Assembly: GCA_902580945.1 (NCBI GenBank)
Contig: CACHML010000001.1
Location: forward strand, 62,001 to 126,000
Reading direction: 5' to 3'
Source: an uncultured Pelagibacteraceae bacterium
GTDB lineage: Bacteria; Pseudomonadota; Alphaproteobacteria; Pelagibacterales; Pelagibacteraceae
Length of the DNA: 64,000 bases
Under the pieces are notes generated by a model. That model saw nothing but the letters and a program-made list of their open reading frames with translations. It did not search any database and was not told the DNA's origin. Below, one piece after another: positions 35,322 to 44,030 of this stretch (positions are counted from its first letter, which is position 1; each line of letters starts with the position of its first letter). The translations under genes and the position numbers were made by a program.

Positions 35322-36200
35322 ATGTGTGGCATTGTTGGTATTTATTTAAAATCAAAAAAATTTGAAAAATCCTTAGGTGGAATGCTCTCTAAAATGTTAG
35401 TCAGTATGGAGTCTAGGGGTCCAGACAGTGCAGGTTTTGCTATATACAACAAAGATAAAAATAAAATATACAAGTACTCAATTTGTTTAAATGAAATGAG
35501 TTTTGAAAGATTTAGAAAAGAAATTAAAAAAAAAATTAAATTAACTAAATTAGATAAAAATTCAGACCACGTAATTTTAAAATCTACTGAAAAACCGAGT
35601 AAAATTGTGCCTATTTTAGAGGATTTTAAGGAAATATCATTAGTAGGTTACGGAAAATCTATCGAAATTTTTAAACAAGTTGGCAAACCAAGCAATGTTG
35701 TCAAAAAATTTGATCTCAATAAATTTTCGGGCTCTCACGCTATAGGTCATACAAGAATGGCTACTGAAAGTGCAATTACTACAGATGGATCTCACCCCTA
35801 CTCTACAGGAGAAGACGAATGTTTAGTTCATAATGGTTCATTATCTAATCATAATAATTTAAGAAGAAAGTTAAAAAAGAATGGATCAAAATTTAATTCA
35901 GATAATGATACAGAAGTTGCAGCCGGCTATATTTCAAATAGTTTGAAAGATAGAAATTTAAAACAAACATTAAAAAAAGGTTTGAGTGACCTTGATGGGT
36001 TTTATACTTTTATTGCAGGAACACATAGTGGTTTTGCTATCCTTAGAGATGAGATAGCCTGTAAGCCAGCAGTTATTGCTGAAACAAAGGACTATGTAGC
36101 AATTTCCTCAGAATTTCAAGCAATGGCACATTTGCCAAATGTTAATAGTGCAAAAATTTTTGAACCAGAACCAGGCGTCGTTTATTCTTGGGGTAAATAA
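35322..36200 (+). CDS. mgsA: N-methylglutamate synthase subunit A (glutamine amidotransferase class II)
   Basis: 292 aa. Cys2 nucleophile in MCGIVGIYLKS; glutaminase motifs SMESRGPDSAGFAIYN, GSHAIGHTRMATESAITTDG and CLVHNGSLSNHNNLRRKL. Homologous to the set 1 copy at 29736 but ~20 residues shorter. The order mgsA-mgsB-mgsC-gmaS is that of characterised gamma-glutamylmethylamide pathway clusters, which supports the name. The enzyme moves methylamine nitrogen from gamma-glutamylmethylamide to form N-methylglutamate. The stop overlaps mgsB by one base. Confidence 0.85.
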   Translation: MCGIVGIYLKSKKFEKSLGGMLSKMLVSMESRGPDSAGFAIYNKDKNKIYKYSICLNEMSFERFRKEIKKKIKLTKLDKNSDHVILKSTEKPSKIVPILEDFKEISLVGYGKSIEIFKQVGKPSNVVKKFDLNKFSGSHAIGHTRMATESAITTDGSHPYSTGEDECLVHNGSLSNHNNLRRKLKKNGSKFNSDNDTEVAAGYISNSLKDRNLKQTLKKGLSDLDGFYTFIAGTHSGFAILRDEIACKPAVIAETKDYVAISSEFQAMAHLPNVNSAKIFEPEPGVVYSWGK

Positions 36201-36880
36201 TGTTACTTGATTTAAAAAAATTAAAATTAAGATCTGTAAATGAAAAATTACAAAATATTGATAGAAAAAAAAATAAAAGAGACTTTGTTATTTCAAATCC
36301 AGAGGGTAACCATGCTGTTTGCGCAGGTTTAACAGATAACATAGATGTAACTATAAAAGGACATGTTGGATATTATTGTGCTGGGATGAATCAGAATGCA
36401 AATATAACAGTTGAGGGAAATGTGGGAACAGGAGTAGCAGAAAATATGATGTCAGGCAATGTTCATGTAAAGGGAAATGCATCACAATCAGCAGGCGCAA
36501 CCGCACATGGTGGAACATTAATAATCGATGGTGATACTAGTTCAAGATGTGGAATTTCAATGAAAGGTATAGATATAATAGTTAAAGGATCTGTAGGTCA
36601 CATGTCAGCATTTATGGCTCAGTCTGGAAACCTTGTTGTTTTTGGTGATGCAGGCGAAGCTTTAGGTGATAGCTTGTATGAAACAAATATATATGTAAAA
36701 GGAAAAGTAAAATCTTTAGGAGCAGATTGTGAAGAAAAAAAAATGAATAAACAACACAAAATAAAATTAAAAGAACTTTTAAAAAAAGCTGGGTCAAACA
36801 TTAAACCAGAGCAATTTAAAAGATATGGCTCAGCAAGAAAGTTATATAATTTTAATATTGATAATGTATCTAACTATTAA
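36200..36880 (+). CDS. mgsB: N-methylglutamate synthase subunit B (GXGXG domain)
   Basis: 226 aa; a beta-helix GXGXG subunit with AENMMSGNVHVKGNASQSAG, ATAHGGTLIIDGDTSSRCG and FMAQSGNLVVFGDAGEALGD. It lacks the ~60-residue N-terminal extension of the set 1 paralogue. It lies between mgsA (one-base overlap) and mgsC (2-bp gap). Scaffold/channel function is inferred from glutamate synthase. Confidence 0.85.
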   Translation: MLLDLKKLKLRSVNEKLQNIDRKKNKRDFVISNPEGNHAVCAGLTDNIDVTIKGHVGYYCAGMNQNANITVEGNVGTGVAENMMSGNVHVKGNASQSAGATAHGGTLIIDGDTSSRCGISMKGIDIIVKGSVGHMSAFMAQSGNLVVFGDAGEALGDSLYETNIYVKGKVKSLGADCEEKKMNKQHKIKLKELLKKAGSNIKPEQFKRYGSARKLYNFNIDNVSNY

Positions 36881-36882
36881 TT

Positions 36883-38202
36883 ATGAAAAATAAAACTCAC
36901 CCACGTCAATCTTGGACTTTTGATGAATACACTAATTCAGAGATTAGAAGAGCAGCTGAAACAGGAATTTATGATATCCGAGGCGGAGGCTCAAAAAGAA
37001 AACTTCCACATTTTGATGATTTGTTATTCTTAGGTGCTTCAATGTCTAGATATCCTTTAGAAGGATATAGAGAAAAATGTACTACAAATGTAAAATTAGG
37101 AACTAAATACGCCAAAAAACCTTTGGAACTTGATATCCCAATTACAATTGCGGGAATGAGCTTTGGCGCTTTGTCAGGTCCAGCTAAAGAGGCATTGGGT
37201 AGAGGAGCAAGTGAAGCTGGCACATCTACAACTACCGGAGATGGAGGAATGACACCAGAAGAAAGAGGTCAATCTAAAAATTTAGTTTATCAACTTTTAC
37301 CTTCAAGATATGGAATGAATCCAAATGACTTGAGGAAAGCAGATGCAATTGAGGTAGTGATAGGCCAAGGGGCAAAACCAGGTGGTGGTGGAATGTTACT
37401 AGGACAAAAAATAGATGATCGTGTTGCAGAGATGAGAACTTTGCCAAAAGGAATTGACCAAAGATCTGCGTGTCGTCATCCCGATTGGACAGGCCCAGAT
37501 GATCTAAAAATAAAAATTCTAGAATTAAGAGAAATTACTAAATGGAAAGTTCCAATATTTATAAAAATTGCAGGTGCTAGACCTTATTATGATACTGCTT
37601 TAGCTGTTAAAGCAGGTGCAGATGTTGTTGTACTAGATGGTATGCAAGGTGGTACAGCAGCTACTCAAGAAGTATTTATTGAAAATGTCGGACAACCAAC
37701 TTTAGCCTGTATAAGACCTGCTGTAGATGCATTGCAAGATTTAAATTCACATCGAGAAGTCCAGCTTATTATTTCAGGTGGAATTAGGAACGGTGCAGAT
37801 GTTGCAAAAGCTCTTGCTTTAGGTGCAGATGCGGTATCAATTGGAAGTGCAGCAATGATTGCAATTGGTGATAATGATCCTAAGTGGGAAAAAGAATATG
37901 AAAAACTTGGAACTAAAGCTGGAGCATATGATGATTGGCATGAAGGTAACGACCCTGCAGGAATTTCAACTCAAAATCCAAAATTAATGAAAAGACTAGA
38001 TCCAAAAAAAGCAGGTAGAAAACTTTCAAATTATTTAAAAGTAATGTCTCTTGAAGCACAAACAATAGCTCGAGCCTGTGGAAAAAATAGTCTTCATAAT
38101 TTAGAGCCAGAAGATTTATGTGCATTAACTGTTGAGGCTGCGGCGATGGCCAGAGTTCCTTTAGCTGGAACTAACTGGATACCAGGTATTGAAAAGAAAT
38201 AG
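36883..38202 (+). CDS. mgsC: N-methylglutamate synthase subunit C (FMN glutamate synthase-like domain)
   Basis: 439 aa FMN TIM barrel: IAGMSFGALSGPAKEALGRG, TTGDGGMTPEE, IEVVIGQGAKPGGGGMLLGQ, DGMQGGTAATQE and ISGGIRNGADVAKALALGAD. At the place where glutamate synthases and the set 1 paralogue have a three-cysteine [3Fe-4S] motif, this protein has AYDDWHEGNDPAGISTQ with no cysteine, so it cannot carry that cluster. Position directly before gmaS supports MgsC. It is ~25 residues shorter than the set 1 copy because it lacks the low-complexity N-terminus. Confidence 0.85.
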   Translation: MKNKTHPRQSWTFDEYTNSEIRRAAETGIYDIRGGGSKRKLPHFDDLLFLGASMSRYPLEGYREKCTTNVKLGTKYAKKPLELDIPITIAGMSFGALSGPAKEALGRGASEAGTSTTTGDGGMTPEERGQSKNLVYQLLPSRYGMNPNDLRKADAIEVVIGQGAKPGGGGMLLGQKIDDRVAEMRTLPKGIDQRSACRHPDWTGPDDLKIKILELREITKWKVPIFIKIAGARPYYDTALAVKAGADVVVLDGMQGGTAATQEVFIENVGQPTLACIRPAVDALQDLNSHREVQLIISGGIRNGADVAKALALGADAVSIGSAAMIAIGDNDPKWEKEYEKLGTKAGAYDDWHEGNDPAGISTQNPKLMKRLDPKKAGRKLSNYLKVMSLEAQTIARACGKNSLHNLEPEDLCALTVEAAAMARVPLAGTNWIPGIEKK

Positions 38203-38241
38203 TTATTGATACTTATAAAATAATTCGTAGTATATTTATGA

Positions 38242-39567
38242 ATGCCTAAAAATTTATCAAATATTGCTAAATCAAAAAAAATTAAATATTTTTTAATAAG
38301 TTTTGTAGATTTATTCGGTGTATTAAGATCAAAATTGGTACCAGCACGTGCAATAAAAGAAATGCAAAAAACTGGTGCAGGTTTTGCAGGATTTGCAGCA
38401 TGGCTTGATATGTCTCCTGCAGACCCTGATATGTTTGCCATTCCAGATCCAAATAGTTTAATTCAATTACCATGGAATAAAGAAGTTGGATGGCTTGCCT
38501 CTGACTTGTGGATGGATGGTAAACCTGTGGATGCATCTCCTAGAGTAATGTTAAAAAACCAGATAAAAACACTATCTAATGAAGGATATTCAATGAAGTC
38601 TGGAGTTGAATGTGAATATTTTCTTATTTCACCTGATGGTACATCAATTGCTGATCCAAGAGATACACAATCCAAACCTTGTTATGACCAGTCATCTCTA
38701 ATGAGACAGTATGATTTAATCAAAGAAATATGTGACTGCATGATTGAAATGGGATGGAACCCATATCAAAACGATCATGAGGACGCGAATGGACAATTTG
38801 AGATGAATTGGGATTATACCGACTGCTTAGCTACAGCAGATAGACATACATTTTTCAAATTTATGGTTAAGACATTAGCTGAAAAACATGGTCTCAGAGC
38901 TACATTTATGCCTAAACCTTTTGAAAAACTTACAGGGAACGGATGTCATGCTCATATTTCGCTTTGGAAAAAGAAAAAAAATATATTTTTAGATAAAAAT
39001 GATAAGTTGGGTCTAAGCAAATTGGCATATAATTTTTTAGGTGGCATAATTAAAAATGCAGGTTCTTTGTCAGCATTTTTCAATCCAACATTAAATAGTT
39101 ACAGACGAATAAATGCACCACCAACAACTTCTGGGGCGACTTGGTCTCCTAGTAGTATTTCTTATACGGGAAACAATAGAACTCACATGATAAGAGTTCC
39201 TGACCCAGGAAGATTTGAACTAAGACTAATGGATGGCTCAGCAAATCCATATTTATTACAGGCGGGGGTTTTGGCTGCAGGTATAGACGGTATCAGAAAA
39301 AAAATAAATCCAGGCAAACCATTATTTTGTAATATGTATACAGATCATAAAAAATATCCAAATTTAAAAAAATTGCCGAATACCTTAGAAGATTCACTTA
39401 ATTTGTTAAATTCAAATACCGTCTTAAAAAATGCTTTTGGAAAAAATGTTTTAAATAGTTATTTAAAATTAAAAAATTCTGAAATTGAAAGTTTTAAATT
39501 AAAAGAAAATTTTGATAAACTTAAACCTATTACAAAATGGGAAAGATCTAATACCTTAGATTGTTAA
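38242..39567 (+). CDS. gmaS: Gamma-glutamylmethylamide synthetase (glutamine synthetase type III)
   Basis: 441 aa, the usual length of GmaS/GlnT. It ligates methylamine to glutamate with ATP to give gamma-glutamylmethylamide. Characteristic blocks: FLISFVDLFGVLRSKLVPA, GAGFAGFAAWLDMSPADPDM, SGVECEYFLISPDG, NDHEDANGQFEMNWDYTDC, LTGNGCHAHISLWKK and PDPGRFELRLMDGSANPYLL. Its place after mgsABC is canonical. The type III GS family also contains true glutamate-ammonia ligases (GlnT), so activity with ammonia is the main alternative. Confidence 0.85.
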   Translation: MPKNLSNIAKSKKIKYFLISFVDLFGVLRSKLVPARAIKEMQKTGAGFAGFAAWLDMSPADPDMFAIPDPNSLIQLPWNKEVGWLASDLWMDGKPVDASPRVMLKNQIKTLSNEGYSMKSGVECEYFLISPDGTSIADPRDTQSKPCYDQSSLMRQYDLIKEICDCMIEMGWNPYQNDHEDANGQFEMNWDYTDCLATADRHTFFKFMVKTLAEKHGLRATFMPKPFEKLTGNGCHAHISLWKKKKNIFLDKNDKLGLSKLAYNFLGGIIKNAGSLSAFFNPTLNSYRRINAPPTTSGATWSPSSISYTGNNRTHMIRVPDPGRFELRLMDGSANPYLLQAGVLAAGIDGIRKKINPGKPLFCNMYTDHKKYPNLKKLPNTLEDSLNLLNSNTVLKNAFGKNVLNSYLKLKNSEIESFKLKENFDKLKPITKWERSNTLDC

Positions 39568-39570
39568 AGT

Positions 39571-40719
39571 ATGTCTATCGACTATAGACATATTAAAAAA
39601 TATTCTTCATTTATCAAAAATAAAAATTACTCATTTAGTAGAGAAAAAATATTAAATGTATTAGACAAAAATACTATTGATAAAGCGTATAATACAATAT
39701 CCAATTGGGAAACATATAAACCTACTCCTCTTCTTAATTTAAAAAAACTTTCAAAAAATCTAGGACTTAAAAATATTTTTTACAAAGATGAATCAAAAAG
39801 GTTTGGCCTCAAATCATTTAAAGCTCTTGGTGGAGCTTATGCTGTAGAGCAAGTTTCTGCTGGAAACAAAAATGTAGTTGTATCGACTGCAACCGCAGGA
39901 AATCACGGCAAATCAGTTGCATGGGGAGCAAAAAGATTAGGAATTGCATGCAAGATCTTCATAAGTGAATTTGTTAGCGATACACGTGCTGACGAAATGA
40001 GAAAACTTGGGGCTGATGTAGTTCAAGTTAAAGGAAACTATGAGAACTCTTTAAATGAGTGCATTAAACAATCCGAAAAAAATGGTTGGGAAATTGTTCA
40101 AGATGTGGCCTGGGATAATTATCTGACAGTCCCTAAACTAACTATGGCTGGATATTCAGTAATGATTGAGGAAATATCAAAACAAACTAATCAATATATT
40201 ACGCACATTTTTTTACAAGCGGGTGTTGGAGGTATGGCATCTGGAGTAATAGCAGGTGTTGCGAGATATTTTAAAAGAATTCCTAAAATTATTGTTATTG
40301 AGCCAGAAAACGCAGATTGTGTATTGAAAAGTATTGATGTTGGCAAACTAACAAAAGTTGAAATTGAAAAAGAAAGTATCATGGGCGGAATGTCTTGTGG
40401 AGAAGTATCATTGGTCCCATGGCAAATTCTTAAGAATTCAGTAAATAATTGTCTAAGTATTCCTGATGATGACATTCCGTTATCAGTTGCAATGTTGGCT
40501 AAAGGATACTTTGGAGATGACAAAATTATTGCGGGTGAATGTTCAGCACCTGCTGTAATAAGTCTAAACGTAAGTTGCAATAATGGTGAAATTAAAAAGG
40601 ATCTTGAATTAGATATGAATGCGAATGTTTTATTGATTGGATGTGAAGGTGATACTGATATAAAATTATATAACAAACTTCTTTCCAAAGGATCAGAAAA
40701 GTTATCAAATGTCCAATAA
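39571..40719 (+). CDS. PLP-dependent ammonia-lyase, diaminopropionate ammonia-lyase/threonine dehydratase-like
   Basis: 382 aa fold-type II PLP enzyme. The PLP lysine motif is KRFGLKSFKALGGAYAV near residue 80. The glycine-rich phosphate loop is LQAGVGGMASGVIAGV near residue 215, and STATAGNHGKSVAWGAKRLG precedes it. These match 2,3-diaminopropionate ammonia-lyase (DpaL) more than ordinary threonine deaminase. It starts three bases after gmaS, so it belongs to the methylamine operon, and overlaps the photolyase gene by 11 bp. It would release ammonia and pyruvate from an amino acid; the actual substrate is unknown. Confidence 0.78.
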   Translation: MSIDYRHIKKYSSFIKNKNYSFSREKILNVLDKNTIDKAYNTISNWETYKPTPLLNLKKLSKNLGLKNIFYKDESKRFGLKSFKALGGAYAVEQVSAGNKNVVVSTATAGNHGKSVAWGAKRLGIACKIFISEFVSDTRADEMRKLGADVVQVKGNYENSLNECIKQSEKNGWEIVQDVAWDNYLTVPKLTMAGYSVMIEEISKQTNQYITHIFLQAGVGGMASGVIAGVARYFKRIPKIIVIEPENADCVLKSIDVGKLTKVEIEKESIMGGMSCGEVSLVPWQILKNSVNNCLSIPDDDIPLSVAMLAKGYFGDDKIIAGECSAPAVISLNVSCNNGEIKKDLELDMNANVLLIGCEGDTDIKLYNKLLSKGSEKLSNVQ

Positions 40720-42133
40720 GGCTCTTGTTTGGTTAAGAGATGATTTTCGCATAAACAATAATGATGCATTAACTTATGCTACAAATAATCATGACCTTGT
40801 AACTGCAGTTTTTATTTTTAATAATAATGTTTTTGATAATAAAAGAGAGGCACAAAAATGGTGGCTAAGTAAATCTCTTGAAAGTTTTAGATCTGATTTA
40901 AAAAAATTTAATATTGGATTAGAAATAATTAAAGATGATGAAATTAATTTTTTTTCTAAATTAAAATCCAATAATAAAATTTCTATTTATTGGAATAAAG
41001 TTTATGAACCTACTGAATTAGATAAAGATAAAAAAATTGGAAAAGATTTAATTGATAAAAAAATTGATTTTAAATTTTTTAAAGGGAATGTGCTGAATGA
41101 ATATAATAAAATTACTAAAAATGATGGAACACCTTTTAAAGTTTATAGTCCTTTTTGGAGAAATGCAGAACAATATTATTTAGAGAGACTTCCAGATAAA
41201 ATAAACAAGGTAAAAAAATGTAAAAAAATAGAAGTGCTCTTTAAAAAACAAATAAAGCCTGAAGAGATTTTACCTAAGTCAAAATGGTATATGAAGTTTG
41301 AGAAGTATTGGATACCTTCAGAAAGTAAAGCTCAAGAATATTTAGATAACTTTGTAAATAAAAACATATTAAATTATGGTGTAAATCGTGACTTTCCATC
41401 TATTAATGGAACATCAAAACTTTCTCCATATATTAGAAATGGACAGATTAATGTTGGCGATATCTGGGAGAAATGTAAAAAATTAAAGTCTAAAAATGTA
41501 AGTGTAAAAAAATATACTAATGAGATTGGTTGGAGAGAGTTTTCACATAGTCTTATTAATTACTTTCCAGAAATGCTAAAGGGAAATTTAAGAAAAGAAT
41601 TTGATAATTTCCCATGGGTTAATAATGCTAAATTTTTAAATGCATGGAAAAAAGGAATGACAGGCTATCCAATTGTTGATGCTGGAATGAGAGAATTATA
41701 TGAAACTGGCTGGATGCATAACAGAATTAGAATGGTTGTTGGCTCTTTTTTAGTTAAACATTTAAGAATTAATTGGAAAGAAGGAGAAAAACATTTCAGA
41801 AATTATCTACTAGATTTTAATGAAGCAAATAATGTTGCGCAATGGCAATGGGTAGCAGGATGTGGTGCTGATGCTGCTCCATATTTTAGAATTTTTAACC
41901 CTATTTTACAGGGTGAAAAATTTGATAAACAAGGAGAATATGTAAAAAAATGGGTTCCTGAACTAAATAAAGTACCTACAAAATTTATTCATAAGCCCTG
42001 GGAAATGGAAAGAAAATATCAAGAAGCATTAAATACTATCATAGGCTCCGATTACCCTATGCCAATTGTTATTCATGAAAAAGCTAGGGCTGAAGCTTTG
42101 AGTGCTTTTCAATCAATTAAGAAAAAAAATTAG
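40709..42133 (+). CDS. phrB: Deoxyribodipyrimidine photolyase (cryptochrome/photolyase family)
   Basis: 474 aa light-dependent DNA repair enzyme. The N-terminal antenna domain begins ALVWLRDDFRINNNDAL. The FAD domain has EIGWREFSHSLINYFPEM, GMTGYPIVDAGMRELYETGW, MHNRIRMVVGSFLVKHL and NNVAQWQWVAGCGADAAPYF, all strongly conserved in class I CPD photolyases. It is useful to a surface-ocean organism. It overlaps the upstream lyase gene by 11 bp and the convergent YjbQ gene by 4 bp. Confidence 0.93.
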   Translation: MSNKALVWLRDDFRINNNDALTYATNNHDLVTAVFIFNNNVFDNKREAQKWWLSKSLESFRSDLKKFNIGLEIIKDDEINFFSKLKSNNKISIYWNKVYEPTELDKDKKIGKDLIDKKIDFKFFKGNVLNEYNKITKNDGTPFKVYSPFWRNAEQYYLERLPDKINKVKKCKKIEVLFKKQIKPEEILPKSKWYMKFEKYWIPSESKAQEYLDNFVNKNILNYGVNRDFPSINGTSKLSPYIRNGQINVGDIWEKCKKLKSKNVSVKKYTNEIGWREFSHSLINYFPEMLKGNLRKEFDNFPWVNNAKFLNAWKKGMTGYPIVDAGMRELYETGWMHNRIRMVVGSFLVKHLRINWKEGEKHFRNYLLDFNEANNVAQWQWVAGCGADAAPYFRIFNPILQGEKFDKQGEYVKKWVPELNKVPTKFIHKPWEMERKYQEALNTIIGSDYPMPIVIHEKARAEALSAFQSIKKKN

Positions 42134-42549
42134 TCTCCAATAAAATGATGAATTACAGTTCTTGTTGTTGCCTCTAACCTGTGTTCGAACAAATATATAC
42201 CTTGCCAAGTTCCTAGAAGTAATTCGCTATCTTTTATACTTAAGGAGATTTGATTATTGGTTAATGCAGATTTAATGTGGGCTGGCATATCATCTTTTCC
42301 TTCATTAGTATGGACATACAACTTGTTGTCCATGGGTGCCAATTTATCAAAAAAATTAATTAAATCTTTTTGTACATCTGGGTCAGCATTTTCTTGGATA
42401 ATTAGTGATGCACTAGTGTGTTGGATGCTGAGATTAATAATTCCATTTTTAAAGTTATTGTTATTAATCCATTTTATTGTTTCATCAGTAAACTCATACA
42501 GTTTTTGACCATTTGTATTAATTTCTAGATTGTAGAATTCTTGTTTCAT
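42130..42549 (-). CDS. YjbQ/UPF0047 family protein
   Basis: 139 aa, the full family length. Hallmarks are IQHTSASLIIQENADPDV near residue 45, the NEGKDDMPAHIKSALTN block and LLLGTWQGIYLFEHR near the C-terminus. The conserved His and Glu residues suggest a metal site. Family members have weak thiamine-phosphate synthase-like activity in complementation tests; the physiological role is unsettled. It is 3 bp downstream of the ZapE-like gene. Confidence 0.88.
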   Translation of the reverse strand: MKQEFYNLEINTNGQKLYEFTDETIKWINNNNFKNGIINLSIQHTSASLIIQENADPDVQKDLINFFDKLAPMDNKLYVHTNEGKDDMPAHIKSALTNNQISLSIKDSELLLGTWQGIYLFEHRLEATTRTVIHHFIGD

Positions 42550-42552
42550 ACA

Positions 42553-43605
42553 TTAATTAAAGTTTTGTGATGTTAGTTCATACAATCGACTAACTGTTCT
42601 TTTGAAAGGCTTTTTCATGCTATTAACAGACTCGAGTGAATTTAATTCAACTTCTGATTTGATCATCAATGGTATTTTTTTTTCATAAATAATATCGATA
42701 AAAGTAATAAACCTTTGTTGCTGGTTAGAATTACTCTCATTAAAGTTAGGTAGATTTTCAATAAAAATAAAGTTGCTTTCACTCGCAATTTTAATGTAAT
42801 CCTCGGATCCAAGATTTCTATTACAGATTTCGTCAAAAGAAACCTTAAGGACTCCTTCATGAAAGTTTTCAAATACTAATTTGCGCCCCTTCACATCTAA
42901 TGTCTTAGTGGTTTGTTTTTTATTCTTAGTAGCTTTTCTAAAAGATTTATTAAACTTAAAATTAGATGAATTATCTATAGGTGACAAAAATCGACTTAAA
43001 TTTGAATTTTTTGTAGCTCTATAGTCTTCCTCAATATGAAGTTCTAATTCAGAGCAATTGTTTTTTAAAATATTTAAAAAAGGGATGAATTGATCTCTTT
43101 GTAATCCGTTTTTATATAAATCTTTAATATTTGTATTTGAAGAAAAAATAACTTTTATATTTTCATTAAATATTTTTTCAAATAATTTACCTAAGATCAT
43201 AGCATCAACAATATTTGTTACTTGAAATTCATCAAAATATAATATTTTTGTTTTGTCGCTTAAATTTTTAACAAATTTTTCTAACCCATTGTCATTTCCT
43301 TTCTTTTTATTTTCAAATACAAAATCATGAAATTTAATCATAAACTCATTAAAGTGTAATCTTGATTTTTTTTCTTTTAAACTTTCAAAAAAAAAATTTA
43401 AAATCATAGTTTTACCTACACCTACATCTCCAACTAAATAAAAGCCTAATTTTTTTTTTTTATCTTTGAATAATTTTTTAATAAATGACTGATTGAAGTT
43501 AAGATTGTAATATTCGCTTAATTTTTGGACAATTTCGATTTGATTTTCGTTTATCTCTAAGTCTTTATCTTTGCAGTGTTTAAGATAAGATTTTTTCAAA
43601 CTCAT
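42553..43605 (-). CDS. zapE: ZapE/AFG1-like ATPase
   Basis: 350 aa AAA-type ATPase, linked in other bacteria to cell division under stress. Walker A is GDVGVGKTMILNFFFE near residue 58. Walker B ILYFDEFQVTNIVDAMIL is near residue 120, a very typical AFG1/ZapE motif. IFSSNTNIKDLYKNGLQRDQ and SRLYELTSQNF are further family blocks. Size and motifs are normal. It has a 4-bp ATGA overlap with the downstream cupin-like gene. Confidence 0.88.
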   Translation of the reverse strand: MSLKKSYLKHCKDKDLEINENQIEIVQKLSEYYNLNFNQSFIKKLFKDKKKKLGFYLVGDVGVGKTMILNFFFESLKEKKSRLHFNEFMIKFHDFVFENKKKGNDNGLEKFVKNLSDKTKILYFDEFQVTNIVDAMILGKLFEKIFNENIKVIFSSNTNIKDLYKNGLQRDQFIPFLNILKNNCSELELHIEEDYRATKNSNLSRFLSPIDNSSNFKFNKSFRKATKNKKQTTKTLDVKGRKLVFENFHEGVLKVSFDEICNRNLGSEDYIKIASESNFIFIENLPNFNESNSNQQQRFITFIDIIYEKKIPLMIKSEVELNSLESVNSMKKPFKRTVSRLYELTSQNFN

Positions 43606-44030
43606 TTTTTTGTTTTAAAATCTATTCCATATTCCGATCTTGGTCCTTTTCTCAATCCATATGGGCCTGCTAAAAAAATAGTCATTGGTTTAGTTCCTGG
43701 CTCTAAGTCTACTCTGTGAAAATTATTAGCAGATCTAAATCCGATATATCCTGGTGCTCGCCACACTTTTCCTGTTTTTAATGTTTCCCAATATCCTCCT
43801 CTTAAAATGATTGTGATGTAAGGAAATAAATGATTATGGACACCATCTCCATGATCATCGTCTAACATTTCATGGATTAGTATGTTAAATGGAAACCATT
43901 TTGGTCTATGTCTGAATAAGACATAATACCTATTCATCCAAGGTTTTGCTTTTTCAAACTCTGGATGTGATGGACCTCGGTCAAATACTACTTTTTTTCT
44001 ACCAAGTTTTTCTAAAATCTTTAAAAACAT
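43602..44030 (-). CDS. Cupin-like protein of unknown function
   Basis: 142 aa. A cupin-like core is visible: LIHEMLDDDHGDGVHNHLFP, then a glycine turn ILRGGYWETLKTGKVWRAPG and a second histidine motif FRSANNFHRVDLEPG. Histidines and acidic residues could bind a metal ion. Pattern resembles small dioxygenase or isomerase cupins, but no substrate can be proposed. It lies between bamB and zapE, overlapping the former by one base. Confidence 0.65.
   Translation of the reverse strand: MFLKILEKLGRKKVVFDRGPSHPEFEKAKPWMNRYYVLFRHRPKWFPFNILIHEMLDDDHGDGVHNHLFPYITIILRGGYWETLKTGKVWRAPGYIGFRSANNFHRVDLEPGTKPMTIFLAGPYGLRKGPRSEYGIDFKTKK

Noticed and set aside
40191-40769. 192-aa minus-strand ORF over the PLP lyase and photolyase junction
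   Set aside because: Long for a shadow ORF, but it spans two convincing genes in the other direction and shows no domain, signal or ribosome site.
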